Below are positions 1 through 8,422 of a stretch of 64,000 bases of DNA, one piece after another. The notes under the pieces are model-generated. The model was not told where the DNA came from, did not search any database, and saw only the letters and a program-made list of their open reading frames with translations. The stretch's first letter is position 1, and each line of letters starts with the position of its first letter. The position numbers were made by a program, and so were the translations under genes. The DNA lies in the NCBI GenBank assembly GCA_025356445.1, contig JANXSZ010000011.1, positions 1-64,000 on the forward strand. The letters are read 5' to 3'. The DNA is from Betaproteobacteria bacterium (GTDB taxonomy: Bacteria > Pseudomonadota > Gammaproteobacteria > Burkholderiales > Burkholderiaceae_C).

Positions 1-1
1 T

Positions 2-634
2 GTGCTGGGCCAAGAGCGAGACCCCACCCGCCAAGCCGCTCTGCTACAAACTTTGCAGCATGGTGTGCAGCGTGCAGGCGCTGTACTGACACAAGTGCTG
101 GTGCTCTCGCGACTGGATGCGACAGGTTTGAACGCGGCTAACGCCGCCCATGACCTCATACCTGCGGCCACCACCACCACCGTCGATTTGGGGCACCTGC
201 TGCGCGATCGCGTGGAAGCCCACGCCATGCGCGCCATCGACACAGGTCACGACCTCGGGCTGGCGTGCGGCCCCTCCGTGCAGGTACACGCCAACGCTGC
301 CCTGCTCCACACCGCCATCGACAACCTGATCGACAACGCCTTGCGCTATTGCCCAACGGGCAGCCGCATTGACGTGGCGTGGGGCGAACAGGACGGTGTG
401 GCGTGGTGGGCGGTGGAAGACGATGGCCCCGGCATCCCAGCGCAAGACCAGGAGCGCGTGTTCAAGCGCTTCGAGCGCGGAGCCGGTGCGCTCGACGTGG
501 CAGGCAGCGGCCTGGGGCTGGCCATTGCGAGGGAGGTCGCGCGTCAGCAAGGAGGCAGTTTGAGGCTGGAGGCTACGGCGTCGGGGCGGGGGTGCCGGTT
601 TGTGATGCGGCTGGTGGGTGCGATTGCCCGCTGA
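2..634 (+). CDS. Sensor histidine kinase, C-terminal part (5' end outside window)
   Basis: This is the C-terminal part of a two-component sensor kinase; the reading frame is open to the window edge, so the sensor, HAMP and probably the phospho-acceptor His lie upstream. The visible 210 residues end the dimerisation helices (VLVLSRLDA) and then form a HATPase_c domain: N box DNLIDNALRYCP, G1 box VEDDGPGIP, F box VFKRFERG and G2 box GSGLGLAIA. These are the ATP-binding motifs of the EnvZ/QseC/TctE kinase class. The ligand and the partner regulator cannot be told from this fragment; a cognate response regulator would be expected upstream. The kinase call is firm, the subfamily is not. Confidence 0.88.
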   Translation: MLGQERDPTRQAALLQTLQHGVQRAGAVLTQVLVLSRLDATGLNAANAAHDLIPAATTTTVDLGHLLRDRVEAHAMRAIDTGHDLGLACGPSVQVHANAALLHTAIDNLIDNALRYCPTGSRIDVAWGEQDGVAWWAVEDDGPGIPAQDQERVFKRFERGAGALDVAGSGLGLAIAREVARQQGGSLRLEATASGRGCRFVMRLVGAIAR

Positions 635-694
635 AATCTTGGCAAGCCTCAAGCGCCGTCTGGAATACTCTGCTCAGAATGAATAACTTTTCTT

Positions 695-922
695 TCATTT
701 GGAGTTCCTGGCATTGACGATCGCACCAATGCCAGATGCGATGAAGCTAACGCCAAATGCACCAAGCAACCACTTTGTGCCCCTGGAGCCAAGATCCAGG
801 ACGCCTGTGTCGGGGCTACTCCCAATTGGGTCAAAAAACACAGCGATGGTGAGCAGAAGGATGCCAATGCCCAACAGCCCCATGATTTCGACGTGCTTGG
901 ATCGCTTTGGTGATGTATTCAT
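695..922 (-). CDS. Small two-helix membrane protein, unknown function
   Basis: A 75-residue frame encodes a short charged N-terminus (MNTSPKRSKHVE), a hydrophobic helix (IMGLLGIGILLLTIAVFF), a polar loop with a DPIGSSPDTG stretch, and a second hydrophobic helix (LLGAFGVSFIASGIGAIV) ending in a basic tail. That composition fits an inner-membrane protein. No Shine-Dalgarno motif is obvious before the ATG, and I do not recognise a family. It points toward the kinase gene on the other strand and may simply be a species-level orphan; spurious translation remains possible. Confidence 0.45.
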   Translation of the reverse strand: MNTSPKRSKHVEIMGLLGIGILLLTIAVFFDPIGSSPDTGVLDLGSRGTKWLLGAFGVSFIASGIGAIVNARNSK

Positions 923-1210
923 GTCTAGGCCATCGAGTGGTGATTGTGAGGAGACTCACGTAATGTACACAGCAGAATCTGCAAAATAATCTGGTGCGTG
1001 GGGCATCAATTTGGCAGTCAAAACCTAATTAATCCCTTGGTGGATAAGCTACACAAGCTACAAATAACGTAGCAAATGGCAAGCTGCAATCGGCTGGCCT
1101 TAGAAAATTAGGGTCAGAGTCTAAATTCGCGTTGCGTGGGTTTATCAGGAACGTTCAGCGGGCGAAATTGGAATCCGCCCCCCAATTTCTTACAGCATCG
1201 CGTACTTCGA
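923..1210. other. Intergenic region with a GGGTCAGAGT motif
   Basis: About 290 bases lack a plausible gene and are more AT-rich than the flanking genes. They hold a small hairpin (GCTAC/GTAGC near 1057-1073) and, near 1106-1128, the string TTAGGGTCAGAGTCTAAATT, which is itself roughly palindromic at its ends (TTAG/CTAA). GGGTCAGAGT-type strings often lie beside REP-associated tyrosine transposase genes; no such gene remains here, so a remnant is only a guess. Confidence 0.3.
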
Positions 1211-2518
1211 TCAGTGGGGGACTGGGGTTAGCCAGCGTATCAGTTGGGCGGTTACTTCGGGGCTGGTGAGCAGTTGCATGTGGTTCATGCGGTAGGTGAT
1301 GAGTTGGGATTCTTTGGCGAAGATGAGGCGGCGTTCGGCGTTATCGTGTTGGCCTAGGGCGCTGTGCAGGGGAACCAGGCCGTCGCCTATGAGGCGGTCG
1401 GCTATGGCGCTGCGTTTGGCGGCTGTGGTGGCGGCCACGGTGAAGCAGGCTACGCCTTCGGGCAGGGGGATGGGGTGGCGGCTGTCGGGTTGTTTGCGGA
1501 AGCGGTCTTTGCCTTGCCAGTCGGCATCGACCACATAGCCGTAGCGCAGGTCGGTGATGCCGGCGCTGCGCAGTTGCACCAGCTTGGTAAAAGGTTTGCT
1601 GTAGGGCGTGCTGCCGAGCAGCACATCGACCCAGTTGCCTGCGCGCTCAAGGGGGGCACCGTGGTGCGGGGTGCCCAGGAAGACCGCGTTTTTGAGCAAC
1701 GGGGGCCAGCGCAAGGCCGTGGTCTGGCTTTCCTTTGCGCTTTGCACGGCGCTGCGCGTCACCAAACCGCCCATGCTGTGGGCCACCACGGTGATCTCTT
1801 TTACTGGCACAGGCCAGTGGGCGACCAGTTGCTCCAGCTGCGCGCAGAGGGTGTGGCCATTTTGTGAGGTGTGCAGGCCGGTGTTGTAGCGCAGGTAAAC
1901 AGCGGTGTAGCCCAAGGCTTCGGCCAATGCGGTGCCGTGGTCATGGTCATGGTCAGCGCTTTGGCGTTGGTCGTGATCAGCTGGGGCTGCGGTGCGCCAC
2001 TGCAAATCGTTCATGCATAAGCCATGTACCAGCAGCAGCACCTTGGCCGTGGGCTTGAAATCAGCGGGCAAGGCTTGCCAATTGAGCGCCACGCCGTTGA
2101 CGCGGAACGTCATGGGCGTGGCGAGCGGGTTTTTGCTTTCCACCAAGCGGTCACCCATCACGCCGTTCAGCGCAGCCAGCACGGCTTCGCGCTGCGGGGT
2201 TGGGGTTTGTTGTGTGCCCGTTGCGGATTCCAGCCAGGGCTGCAAACCGGTTAAGGCCATGCCTACGGTTTTGCCCACCAGCTGCGTCACGCCCTGAATG
2301 CTTTGGTACACCAAACCCGTTACCCCGCCGGTCTGGCCCGGCGCTTTACCGCCTGGCGCCCCCAGCGTGCGCCACACGGATTGGTGAACACCCTCGGCAA
2401 TGCGCGTGACGCTGGCAGTGGCCTGGGTGGCCAGCTGGACAATGCCGCGCAAGTCCGAGGCGCGCAGGTGCTTGGGTGGGTTTTTAGAGGCCGTCTTTTG
2501 AGGGATTGGTGGGGTCAT
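1211..2518 (-). CDS. Alpha/beta hydrolase, lipase/PGAP1-like
   Basis: This encodes an alpha/beta-hydrolase whose mid-region carries an oxyanion segment (LLVHGLCMNDLQW), the nucleophile elbow VAHSMGGLVTRSA with its catalytic Ser, and a downstream LGTPHHGAPLER typical of lipase/PGAP1-like enzymes. A C-terminal His in MNHMQLLTSPEV could complete the triad. The first 100 residues are amphipathic and precede the core, as in a group of Burkholderiales hydrolases that start with an LRASDLRG-like segment. The natural ester substrate is unknown and no signal peptide is evident. The start is uncertain: ATG at 2518 is chosen because the conserved part begins just after it; ATG at 2560 or TTG at 2572 would add an unconserved-looking extension. 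It runs divergently from the polyol operon. Confidence 0.75.
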   Translation of the reverse strand: MTPPIPQKTASKNPPKHLRASDLRGIVQLATQATASVTRIAEGVHQSVWRTLGAPGGKAPGQTGGVTGLVYQSIQGVTQLVGKTVGMALTGLQPWLESATGTQQTPTPQREAVLAALNGVMGDRLVESKNPLATPMTFRVNGVALNWQALPADFKPTAKVLLLVHGLCMNDLQWRTAAPADHDQRQSADHDHDHGTALAEALGYTAVYLRYNTGLHTSQNGHTLCAQLEQLVAHWPVPVKEITVVAHSMGGLVTRSAVQSAKESQTTALRWPPLLKNAVFLGTPHHGAPLERAGNWVDVLLGSTPYSKPFTKLVQLRSAGITDLRYGYVVDADWQGKDRFRKQPDSRHPIPLPEGVACFTVAATTAAKRSAIADRLIGDGLVPLHSALGQHDNAERRLIFAKESQLITYRMNHMQLLTSPEVTAQLIRWLTPVPH

Positions 2519-2651
2519 ATCGGTCGATGCAAGAAAGAGGTTGTCTACGACAAAGCACATTGTGAACAACAAACCATCGCCCCGTTAGGGGGCATCACCT
2601 AGGTGCGCCCTTCACCCTGGTTGGTGCTGAATCAGATACTCTATCCGTCCA

Positions 2652-2748
2652 CCCAAGGGTTATTACTAGATTTTCAGTGCATCAAAGTACAGGAATTAAC
2701 CCTTTGGGTATCGCCGCTGCCAGTGTGTCAATCCTACGATTGAGTCAC
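2652..2748. promoter_or_regulatory. Two inverted repeats upstream of the polyol operon
   Basis: Two dyads lie between the divergent hydrolase and smoE. CCCAAGGGTTA (2652-2662) is answered by TAACCCTTTGGG (2697-2708), complementary apart from one extra base. TCAATC-ctac-GATTGA (2728-2743) is a perfect 6+4+6 repeat. They are placed where an operator for the operon's own AraC-type regulator, or a global regulator, would be expected. No convincing -35/-10 pair could be picked, so the role is inferred from position and symmetry only. Confidence 0.4.
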
Positions 2749-2805
2749 CGAACAAGTGCGATGAATGCACTGGCGGGATCTGTCAAAAACCTCAGGAGAC
2801 ATTCC

Positions 2806-4128
2806 ATGAAATTAAAAGCTTGTGCCGTCCTCGTCACCGCGATGTTCGCCACCGTAGGCACGTCCATCAGTGCGCTGGCTGCGACCGATCTGGTCATCGC
2901 TACCGTGAACAACGGCCACATGATTACCATGCAAAAGCTGACCAAGCACTTTGAAGCGGCCAACCCCGATGTCAAAGTGAAGTGGGTCACGCTCGAAGAA
3001 GGTGTGCTGCGCCAGCGCGTCACCACCGATATCGCCACCAAAGGCGGTCAGTTCGATGTGATGACGATTGGTTTGTACGAGGCCCCCATTTGGTCCAAAA
3101 AAGGCTGGCTGGCCCCCATCGCCACCGATGCAGCCTATGACGTGGACGACATGCTGCCCGCCATCCGCAATGGCCTGTCGATGAACGGCAAGTTGTACGC
3201 GGCACCGTTCTACGGCGAAAGCTCGATGACCATGTACCGCGCTGATTTGGTCAAAGCCGCTGGCCTCACCATGCCCGCCAACCCGACCTGGACGGAAATG
3301 GCCAACATTGTCAGCAAAATCCATGATCCTGCCAAAGGCGTATACGGCCTGTGCCTGCGTGGCAAACCTGGCTGGGGCGACAACATGGCGTTCCTCAGCA
3401 CCATGGTCAACGCCTACGGCGGTCAGTGGTTCGACATGGCGTGGAAGCCTCAAATCGACACCAAGCCCTGGCATGAGGCGATCACCCAGTATGTGGATTT
3501 GATGAAGAAATACGGCCCCCCCGGTGCCTCGGCCAACAGCTTCAACGAAAACCTGGCGCTGATGAACGAAGGCAAGTGCGGTGTGTGGATCGACGCCACC
3601 ATTGCCGCTTCGTTCGTGAGCGACCCCAAGCAGTCCAAGGTGGCTGACAAGATGGCCTTCACCCAGGCCCCCAGCGCGGTAACGGCCAAAGGTTCCAACT
3701 GGCTGTGGTCATGGAATCTGGCCGTGCCAGCGTCGTCCAAAAAGCCTGAAATCGCTCAAAAATTCATCGCTTGGGCTACCTCCAAGGACTATGTGAACTT
3801 GGTGGCCAAAGAAGAAGGCTGGAACGCTGTGCCCACCGGCACCCGCAAATCCACCTACGCGAACCCCGAGTTCCAGAAGGTTGCCAAATTCGCGGTGGAA
3901 GAGTTGAAAGCCATCAACAGCGCCAACCCGAACGACAGCACCTTGCCTAAATCCCCCTATGTGGGCGTGCAGTACGCAGCGATCCCTGAATTCCAGGCGA
4001 TCGGTATTGCGGTAGGCCAGCAAATGAGCGCAGCCCTGGCCGGCAAAGTGACCGTGGACGCGGCACTGAAGATCTCGCAAACAGCGGCTGAGCGTGAGAT
4101 GACCAAGGGCGGGTACTACAAGAAGTAA
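2806..4128 (+). CDS. smoE: Polyol ABC transporter, periplasmic substrate-binding protein (SmoE-like)
   Basis: This 440-residue extracellular solute-binding protein (family 1) captures the polyol in the periplasm and delivers it to the SmoFG permease. ATG 2806 is chosen because it follows the Shine-Dalgarno AGGAGA at about 2794 and starts a clean signal peptide (MKLKACAVLVTAMF...SALA, cleaved near residue 25); an earlier in-frame start gives a non-secretory extension. The mature part has the binding-protein signatures TIGLYEAPIWSKKGWLAP and GKCGVWIDATIAASF of sorbitol/mannitol-binding relatives. It is the first gene of the smoEFGK-dalD-SDR-araC-xylB run and is followed by two hairpins that could keep its mRNA abundant relative to the permeases. 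Exact ligand (sorbitol, mannitol, arabinitol) is not decidable from sequence. Confidence 0.9.
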   Translation: MKLKACAVLVTAMFATVGTSISALAATDLVIATVNNGHMITMQKLTKHFEAANPDVKVKWVTLEEGVLRQRVTTDIATKGGQFDVMTIGLYEAPIWSKKGWLAPIATDAAYDVDDMLPAIRNGLSMNGKLYAAPFYGESSMTMYRADLVKAAGLTMPANPTWTEMANIVSKIHDPAKGVYGLCLRGKPGWGDNMAFLSTMVNAYGGQWFDMAWKPQIDTKPWHEAITQYVDLMKKYGPPGASANSFNENLALMNEGKCGVWIDATIAASFVSDPKQSKVADKMAFTQAPSAVTAKGSNWLWSWNLAVPASSKKPEIAQKFIAWATSKDYVNLVAKEEGWNAVPTGTRKSTYANPEFQKVAKFAVEELKAINSANPNDSTLPKSPYVGVQYAAIPEFQAIGIAVGQQMSAALAGKVTVDAALKISQTAAEREMTKGGYYKK

Positions 4129-4137
4129 CCCAAAAAA

Positions 4138-4193
4138 AGCAACGCCCCACGGGGCTTGCTTGCCCGCTTCCTTGTGCACCAGCGCAAGGAAGC
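4138..4193 (+). other. Two hairpins between smoE and smoF
   Basis: The first hairpin is AGCAA-c-GCCCC-ac-GGGGC-TTGCT (4138-4160). The second has perfect 9-bp arms GCTTCCTTG (4166-4174) and CAAGGAAGC (4185-4193), extendable inward by three pairs. Neither is followed by a T run, so they look like mRNA-stabilising or partial-attenuation structures rather than terminators, a common arrangement after the highly expressed binding-protein gene of an ABC operon. Confidence 0.6.
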
Positions 4194-4235
4194 CTGAACC
4201 GTCGCGCCCCCGCGCCCCTTCACTGAAAGCCTCCC

Positions 4236-5093
4236 ATGAACCGCTTCCTCCCCCGTGCGTTGATGGCACCCAGCATCATCACGCTGTTTTTGTGGATGAT
4301 CGTCCCGCTGGTGATGACGCTGTATTTTTCCGTCATCCACTACAACCTGATGCAACCGGGTGAATACGGTTTTGTGGGGCTGGAAAACTTCAGCTACTTC
4401 ATCACCGACCCGGATTTCTGGCCGTCTGTCGCACACACGCTGCAACTGCTGGGCTCCGTGATCGTCATCACCGTGGTGCTGGGCGTAGGTTTGGCCTTGT
4501 TGGTCAACGAGCCGTTTCCTGGCCAGGGCATTGTGCGGGTACTGCTGATTTCGCCTTTCTTTGTGATGCCCACCGTGAACGCGCTGCTTTGGAAGCACAT
4601 GATGATGAACCCGATTTACGGCGTCATGGCGGATGTGTGGAAATTCTTTGGCGCTACGCCCATTGACTGGATGACCGATTTCCCACTGATCTCCGTCATC
4701 ATCATGCTGTCGTGGCAATGGCTGCCGTTTGCGTGCCTGATTTTCATCACCTCACTGCAATCGCTGGACCGTGAGCAGATGGACGCGGCAGGCATGGACG
4801 GCGCGACCGCCTTCGACAAATTCTTTTACCTCGTGCTGCCGCACATGGGCCGCTCCATCGCCGTCGTGGTGATGATCGAGATGATTTTCCTGCTCAGCGT
4901 GTTTGCCGAGATTTTCACCACCACGGGGGGTGGGCCAGGCAACGACAGCACCAACCTGGCGTTCCTGATATTCAAGCAGGCGCTGATGAACTTTGACGTG
5001 GGTGTGGCCTCTGCCGGTGCGCTGTTTGCGGTCGTTCTGGCCAACATCGCCTCGGTGTTCCTGGTGCGGCTCGTCGGCAAGAACCTGGACTGA
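4236..5093 (+). CDS. smoF: Polyol ABC transporter permease (SmoF-like)
   Basis: This 285-residue inner-membrane permease has about six hydrophobic helices, the first at residues 10-33. The cytoplasmic EAA loop that docks to the ATPase is visible at about residues 184-200 (AAGMDGATAFDKFFYLVLP). Length and layout are standard for the MalF/SmoF class of carbohydrate ABC permeases. It is preceded by the intergenic hairpins and followed after 14 bases by its partner permease, so the two are almost certainly co-translated from one message. It would pair with SmoG to form the channel for the polyol delivered by SmoE. Confidence 0.9.
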   Translation: MNRFLPRALMAPSIITLFLWMIVPLVMTLYFSVIHYNLMQPGEYGFVGLENFSYFITDPDFWPSVAHTLQLLGSVIVITVVLGVGLALLVNEPFPGQGIVRVLLISPFFVMPTVNALLWKHMMMNPIYGVMADVWKFFGATPIDWMTDFPLISVIIMLSWQWLPFACLIFITSLQSLDREQMDAAGMDGATAFDKFFYLVLPHMGRSIAVVVMIEMIFLLSVFAEIFTTTGGGPGNDSTNLAFLIFKQALMNFDVGVASAGALFAVVLANIASVFLVRLVGKNLD

Positions 5094-5107
5094 ACGGAAT
5101 CACTTTC

Positions 5108-5920
5108 ATGAAAAAAACACCTTTCCCGATCGTTCGCACGGTATGTGCCTGGGGCGTGGCCCTGCTGCTGTTCTTTCCGCTGTTCTGGCTGGCCATCACC
5201 GCGTTCAAAACCGAAGGCCAGGCCATCGCCGGGCACCTGTTCTTCACGCCCACGCTGGCAAGCTTTGTAGAAGTGCAAGAGCGCAGCAACTACGCGCTGT
5301 TCGCTCTGAATTCGCTGATTACCAGCCTGGGCTCCACCATTTTGGGTATTTTGATTGCGGTGCCTGCGGCGTACTCGATGGCCTTTTTCCCGAGCAAGAA
5401 GACCAAAGACATCCTGCTGTGGATGCTCAGCACCAAGATGATGCCCGCCGTCGGCGCCCTGGTACCGGTGTATGTGATGGCACAAACCGTGGGCATGCTG
5501 GATTCGCTCACCGCGCTGGTGATTGTGTTCACGCTGTCCAACCTGCCCATCATGGTGTGGATGCTGTTCAGCGCGTTCAAAGAAGTCCCCAAAGACATTC
5601 TGGAAGCCGTGCGCCTGGACGGTGCCACCGTATGGGAAGAGTTCCGCCACGTCATCTTGCCGCTGACCATGGGCGGTATCGCTTCCACCGGCCTGCTGTG
5701 TCTGGTGCTGTCGTGGAACGAGGCATTCTGGGTGCTGAACCTGACCTCGGCCAACGCGGGCACGTTGGCGTCGCTGATCGCGTCGTACTCCAGCCCTGAA
5801 GGGCTCTTCTGGGCCAAGCTGTCGGCAGCGTCCCTGCTCGCCATCGCACCCATCATCGTTTTCGGCTGGTTCAGCCAGAAGCAACTCGTCCAGGGCTTGA
5901 CCTTTGGCGCAGTCAAATAA
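5108..5920 (+). CDS. smoG: Polyol ABC transporter permease (SmoG-like)
   Basis: This is the second inner-membrane subunit of the importer, 270 residues, of the MalG/SmoG class. The first transmembrane helix lies at residues 13-32, followed by a periplasmic loop and about five more helices. The EAA loop is at about residues 166-185 (EAVRLDGATVWEEFRHVILP), matching the ATPase-binding consensus. The ending FSQKQLVQGLTFGAVK is the usual C-terminus of this permease family, so the protein looks complete. It sits 25 bases before the ATPase gene in the same operon. Confidence 0.9.
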   Translation: MKKTPFPIVRTVCAWGVALLLFFPLFWLAITAFKTEGQAIAGHLFFTPTLASFVEVQERSNYALFALNSLITSLGSTILGILIAVPAAYSMAFFPSKKTKDILLWMLSTKMMPAVGALVPVYVMAQTVGMLDSLTALVIVFTLSNLPIMVWMLFSAFKEVPKDILEAVRLDGATVWEEFRHVILPLTMGGIASTGLLCLVLSWNEAFWVLNLTSANAGTLASLIASYSSPEGLFWAKLSAASLLAIAPIIVFGWFSQKQLVQGLTFGAVK

Positions 5921-5945
5921 TTCATTCGCATTCGAGGAAATCACC

Positions 5946-6989
5946 ATGTCTTTCTTAGAACTCCGTGGCGTTGAAAAAGTCTTTGGCGACCACCGCGTCA
6001 TCAAGGGTGTCAACCTGGACATCAACAAGAACGAATTCATCGTCTTTGTCGGCCCCTCGGGCTGTGGTAAATCCACGCTGCTGCGCATGATTGCCGGGCT
6101 GGAAAGCATTGATGGCGGCTCGCTGCATGTCGATGGCAGAGACATCACCCACCTGCCCTCGTCGCAACGCGAGCTGGCGATGGTGTTCCAGAGCTATGCG
6201 CTCTACCCGCACATGACGGTGTACGACAACATGTCTTTCGCCCTGAAGCTGGCCAAAGTCTCGCCCGACGAGATCAAAAAGAAGGTGGAAAGCGCAGCTG
6301 AAAAGCTCAACCTCACCGCCTACCTGAAGCGCACGCCCAAAGAGCTGTCTGGCGGCCAGCGCCAGCGTGTCGCCATTGGCCGGGCCATCGTTCGCGCACC
6401 CAAAATCTTTTTGTTTGACGAGCCACTGTCCAACCTGGATGCGGCCTTGCGCGGCCAAACCCGTGTAGAAATCCACAAACTGCACCGCCAGCTCGGCGTG
6501 ACCACCATTTACGTGACGCACGACCAGGTAGAGGCCATGACCCTGGCTGACCGCGTGGTGGTGCTGCGTGACGGCACTGTGGAGCAAGTTGGCGCCCCGC
6601 TAGACCTGTATGACAAACCCGCGAACCAGTTCGTCGCACAGTTCATCGGCATGCCGTCAATGAACATTGTGAAAGCCGCACAACTCTCGCAGTTTGGTGC
6701 GCTGGCCGGTCAAGCGGCAGGCCGTGTGCCCGCTGATGGTCTGATCGGCGTGCGGCCTGAAGGCGTGCGCGTGCTGCCTCAAAGCGGCATGGGCGTTCCG
6801 GGCAAGGTGGAGCTGATTGAAGCCCTGGGTGCAGACACGCTGATTCACGTGGACGTGATGGGAACGTCGATGATCTCGCGCCAAGCCGAACGCACCACGC
6901 TGCAACTGGGCGACCCGGTCACGCTGGCGTTCGATCTGGACACGCTGCACTGTTTTGACAAAGCGGGCCGCATGGTCTCGCTGGCGTGA
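5946..6989 (+). CDS. smoK: Polyol ABC transporter ATP-binding protein (SmoK/MsiK-like)
   Basis: This 347-residue cytoplasmic ATPase powers the SmoFG channel. Visible motifs are Walker A GPSGCGKST (residues 36-44), Q loop MVFQSYALYPHM, signature LSGGQRQRVAIGRA (about 134-147), Walker B IFLFDEP (154-160), D loop SNLDA and the H-loop His in YVTHDQVEAMTLAD. The C-terminal 110 residues form the TOBE/OB-fold regulatory domain of the MalK/UgpC group. ATG 5946 is preferred over an upstream in-frame start because GAGGA lies at 5934-5938 and the protein then begins MSFLELRGVEK as in homologues. It is followed after 14 bases by dalD. Confidence 0.92.
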   Translation: MSFLELRGVEKVFGDHRVIKGVNLDINKNEFIVFVGPSGCGKSTLLRMIAGLESIDGGSLHVDGRDITHLPSSQRELAMVFQSYALYPHMTVYDNMSFALKLAKVSPDEIKKKVESAAEKLNLTAYLKRTPKELSGGQRQRVAIGRAIVRAPKIFLFDEPLSNLDAALRGQTRVEIHKLHRQLGVTTIYVTHDQVEAMTLADRVVVLRDGTVEQVGAPLDLYDKPANQFVAQFIGMPSMNIVKAAQLSQFGALAGQAAGRVPADGLIGVRPEGVRVLPQSGMGVPGKVELIEALGADTLIHVDVMGTSMISRQAERTTLQLGDPVTLAFDLDTLHCFDKAGRMVSLA

Positions 6990-7003
6990 GGGAGTGACGT
7001 TCA

Positions 7004-8422
7004 ATGGCTTCTTCAAGCACTTCAGACCATTTCGTCATGCTGCACTTGGGCTTGGGGTCGTTCCATCGCGCCCACCAGGCTGTCTACATGCACCACCTGC
7101 GCCAGACGGGCGATACGCGTTGGTCACTGGCCGGGGGCAATACGCGGCCCGACATGCCCGAAACCATGGCGGCACTCGCCGCCCAAGGCGGGGCCTACAC
7201 GCTGGAAACCGTGACACCGCAGAACGTACGCAGCTACGAACGCATTGAATCCATCCGCCAGATCATTCCCTACGAAGCCAGCTTGGCTGGTTTGATTGAT
7301 GTGGGTGCGCAAGCCAACACCCGCATCATTTCGTTCACTGTTACCGAAGCCGGGTACTACCTCGACCCGCAAGACCAGCTGGACATGCGTGCCCCCGATT
7401 TGGCAGCCGACTTGGTGCGTGCCCAAAACGGCCAGCCTGGCAGCTGCATTTACGCCGCACTGACGGCCATCCTGCGCGAACGCATGCACCGCGCGGCTGG
7501 CCCTGTCACCCTGCTGAACTGCGACAACCTGCGCCACAACGGCGACAAGGTGCGTAAAGGCCTGCTGTCCTTTATCGGCCTGTTGAACGACCCCGCATTT
7601 TTACAATGGGTCACAGCGAATACCGGCTACCCCAATGCGATGGTAGACCGCATCACTCCCCGCCCTGCACCGGAGCTGCGCGCCCGCGTTTCAGACGCAA
7701 CAGGCACAGACGACGGTGCCTCCATCATGGGTGAGTCGTTCATCCAATGGGTGATTGAGGACAATTTCTGTGCGGGTCGCCCGGACTGGAAGCAAGTCGG
7801 CGTGCAGATGGTGGCGTCTGTTGCACCGTTTGAAGAAGCCAAAATCCGCCTGCTCAACGCCACCCACAGCTGCATCGCCTGGGCGGGCACGCTGGCAGGC
7901 TATACCTACATCCACGAAGGCACGCACGATGCCCGCATCCGCAAAATGGCGTTTGATTACGTCACCACCGACGTGATGCCCTGTCTGGACACGCCCGAGG
8001 CGCCCTGCCCGCTCGACTTGGCCGCCTACCGCGACACCGTGCTTGACCGCTTTGGCAACCCTGCCATCCAGGACACCAACCAACGCGTGGCGGCTGATGG
8101 CTTCAGCAAAATTCCAGGCTTTATGGCCCCCACAGTGCGCGAATGTCTGGCGGCTGGCCGCAGCATGGATGCCGTAGCCATGCTGCCAGCGCTCTTTTTG
8201 GCGTTTTTACAGCGCTGGCACCAGGGTAAGTTGGCGTATGTGTACCAAGATCAAGCTATGGACGCCGCTGTAGCCCACACGATATGCAATGCCGCTGATC
8301 CGGTACTCGCCTTGGCCAGTCATACCGTGTTTTGGGGTGAATTGGCAGGGGACGTGCGCTTGGTGGCGGCACTGCGCCGCGCAGCAGACCGTGTCGCACA
8401 GTTTGAAAAGGAAGCCGCATGA
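7004..8422 (+). CDS. dalD: D-arabinitol 4-dehydrogenase
   Basis: The enzyme oxidises D-arabinitol to D-xylulose with NAD+. It belongs to the polyol-specific long-chain dehydrogenase (mannitol dehydrogenase) family. The N-terminal Rossmann part begins HLGLGSFHRAHQAVYM; the middle has TLLNCDNLRHNG and NAMVDRITPRP; the catalytic region around residue 280 is EAKIRLLNATHSCIAW, giving the family's K-x4-N-x2-H arrangement. Overall wording (FIQWVIEDNF, YIHEGTHDARIRKMA, IQDTNQRVAADGFSKIPGF) resembles enterobacterial DalD more than mannitol 2-dehydrogenase or fructuronate reductase. The family assignment is certain; D-arabinitol as the substrate is supported by the xylulokinase in the same operon. Its stop overlaps the next start (ATGA). 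Confidence 0.85.
   Translation: MASSSTSDHFVMLHLGLGSFHRAHQAVYMHHLRQTGDTRWSLAGGNTRPDMPETMAALAAQGGAYTLETVTPQNVRSYERIESIRQIIPYEASLAGLIDVGAQANTRIISFTVTEAGYYLDPQDQLDMRAPDLAADLVRAQNGQPGSCIYAALTAILRERMHRAAGPVTLLNCDNLRHNGDKVRKGLLSFIGLLNDPAFLQWVTANTGYPNAMVDRITPRPAPELRARVSDATGTDDGASIMGESFIQWVIEDNFCAGRPDWKQVGVQMVASVAPFEEAKIRLLNATHSCIAWAGTLAGYTYIHEGTHDARIRKMAFDYVTTDVMPCLDTPEAPCPLDLAAYRDTVLDRFGNPAIQDTNQRVAADGFSKIPGFMAPTVRECLAAGRSMDAVAMLPALFLAFLQRWHQGKLAYVYQDQAMDAAVAHTICNAADPVLALASHTVFWGELAGDVRLVAALRRAADRVAQFEKEAA

Noticed and set aside
4826-6148. Long open frame of about 440 codons on the minus strand
   Set aside because: It is antisense to smoF, smoG and the start of smoK, rich in His/Gln/Arg and without any domain; it is a shadow of GC-biased codon use.
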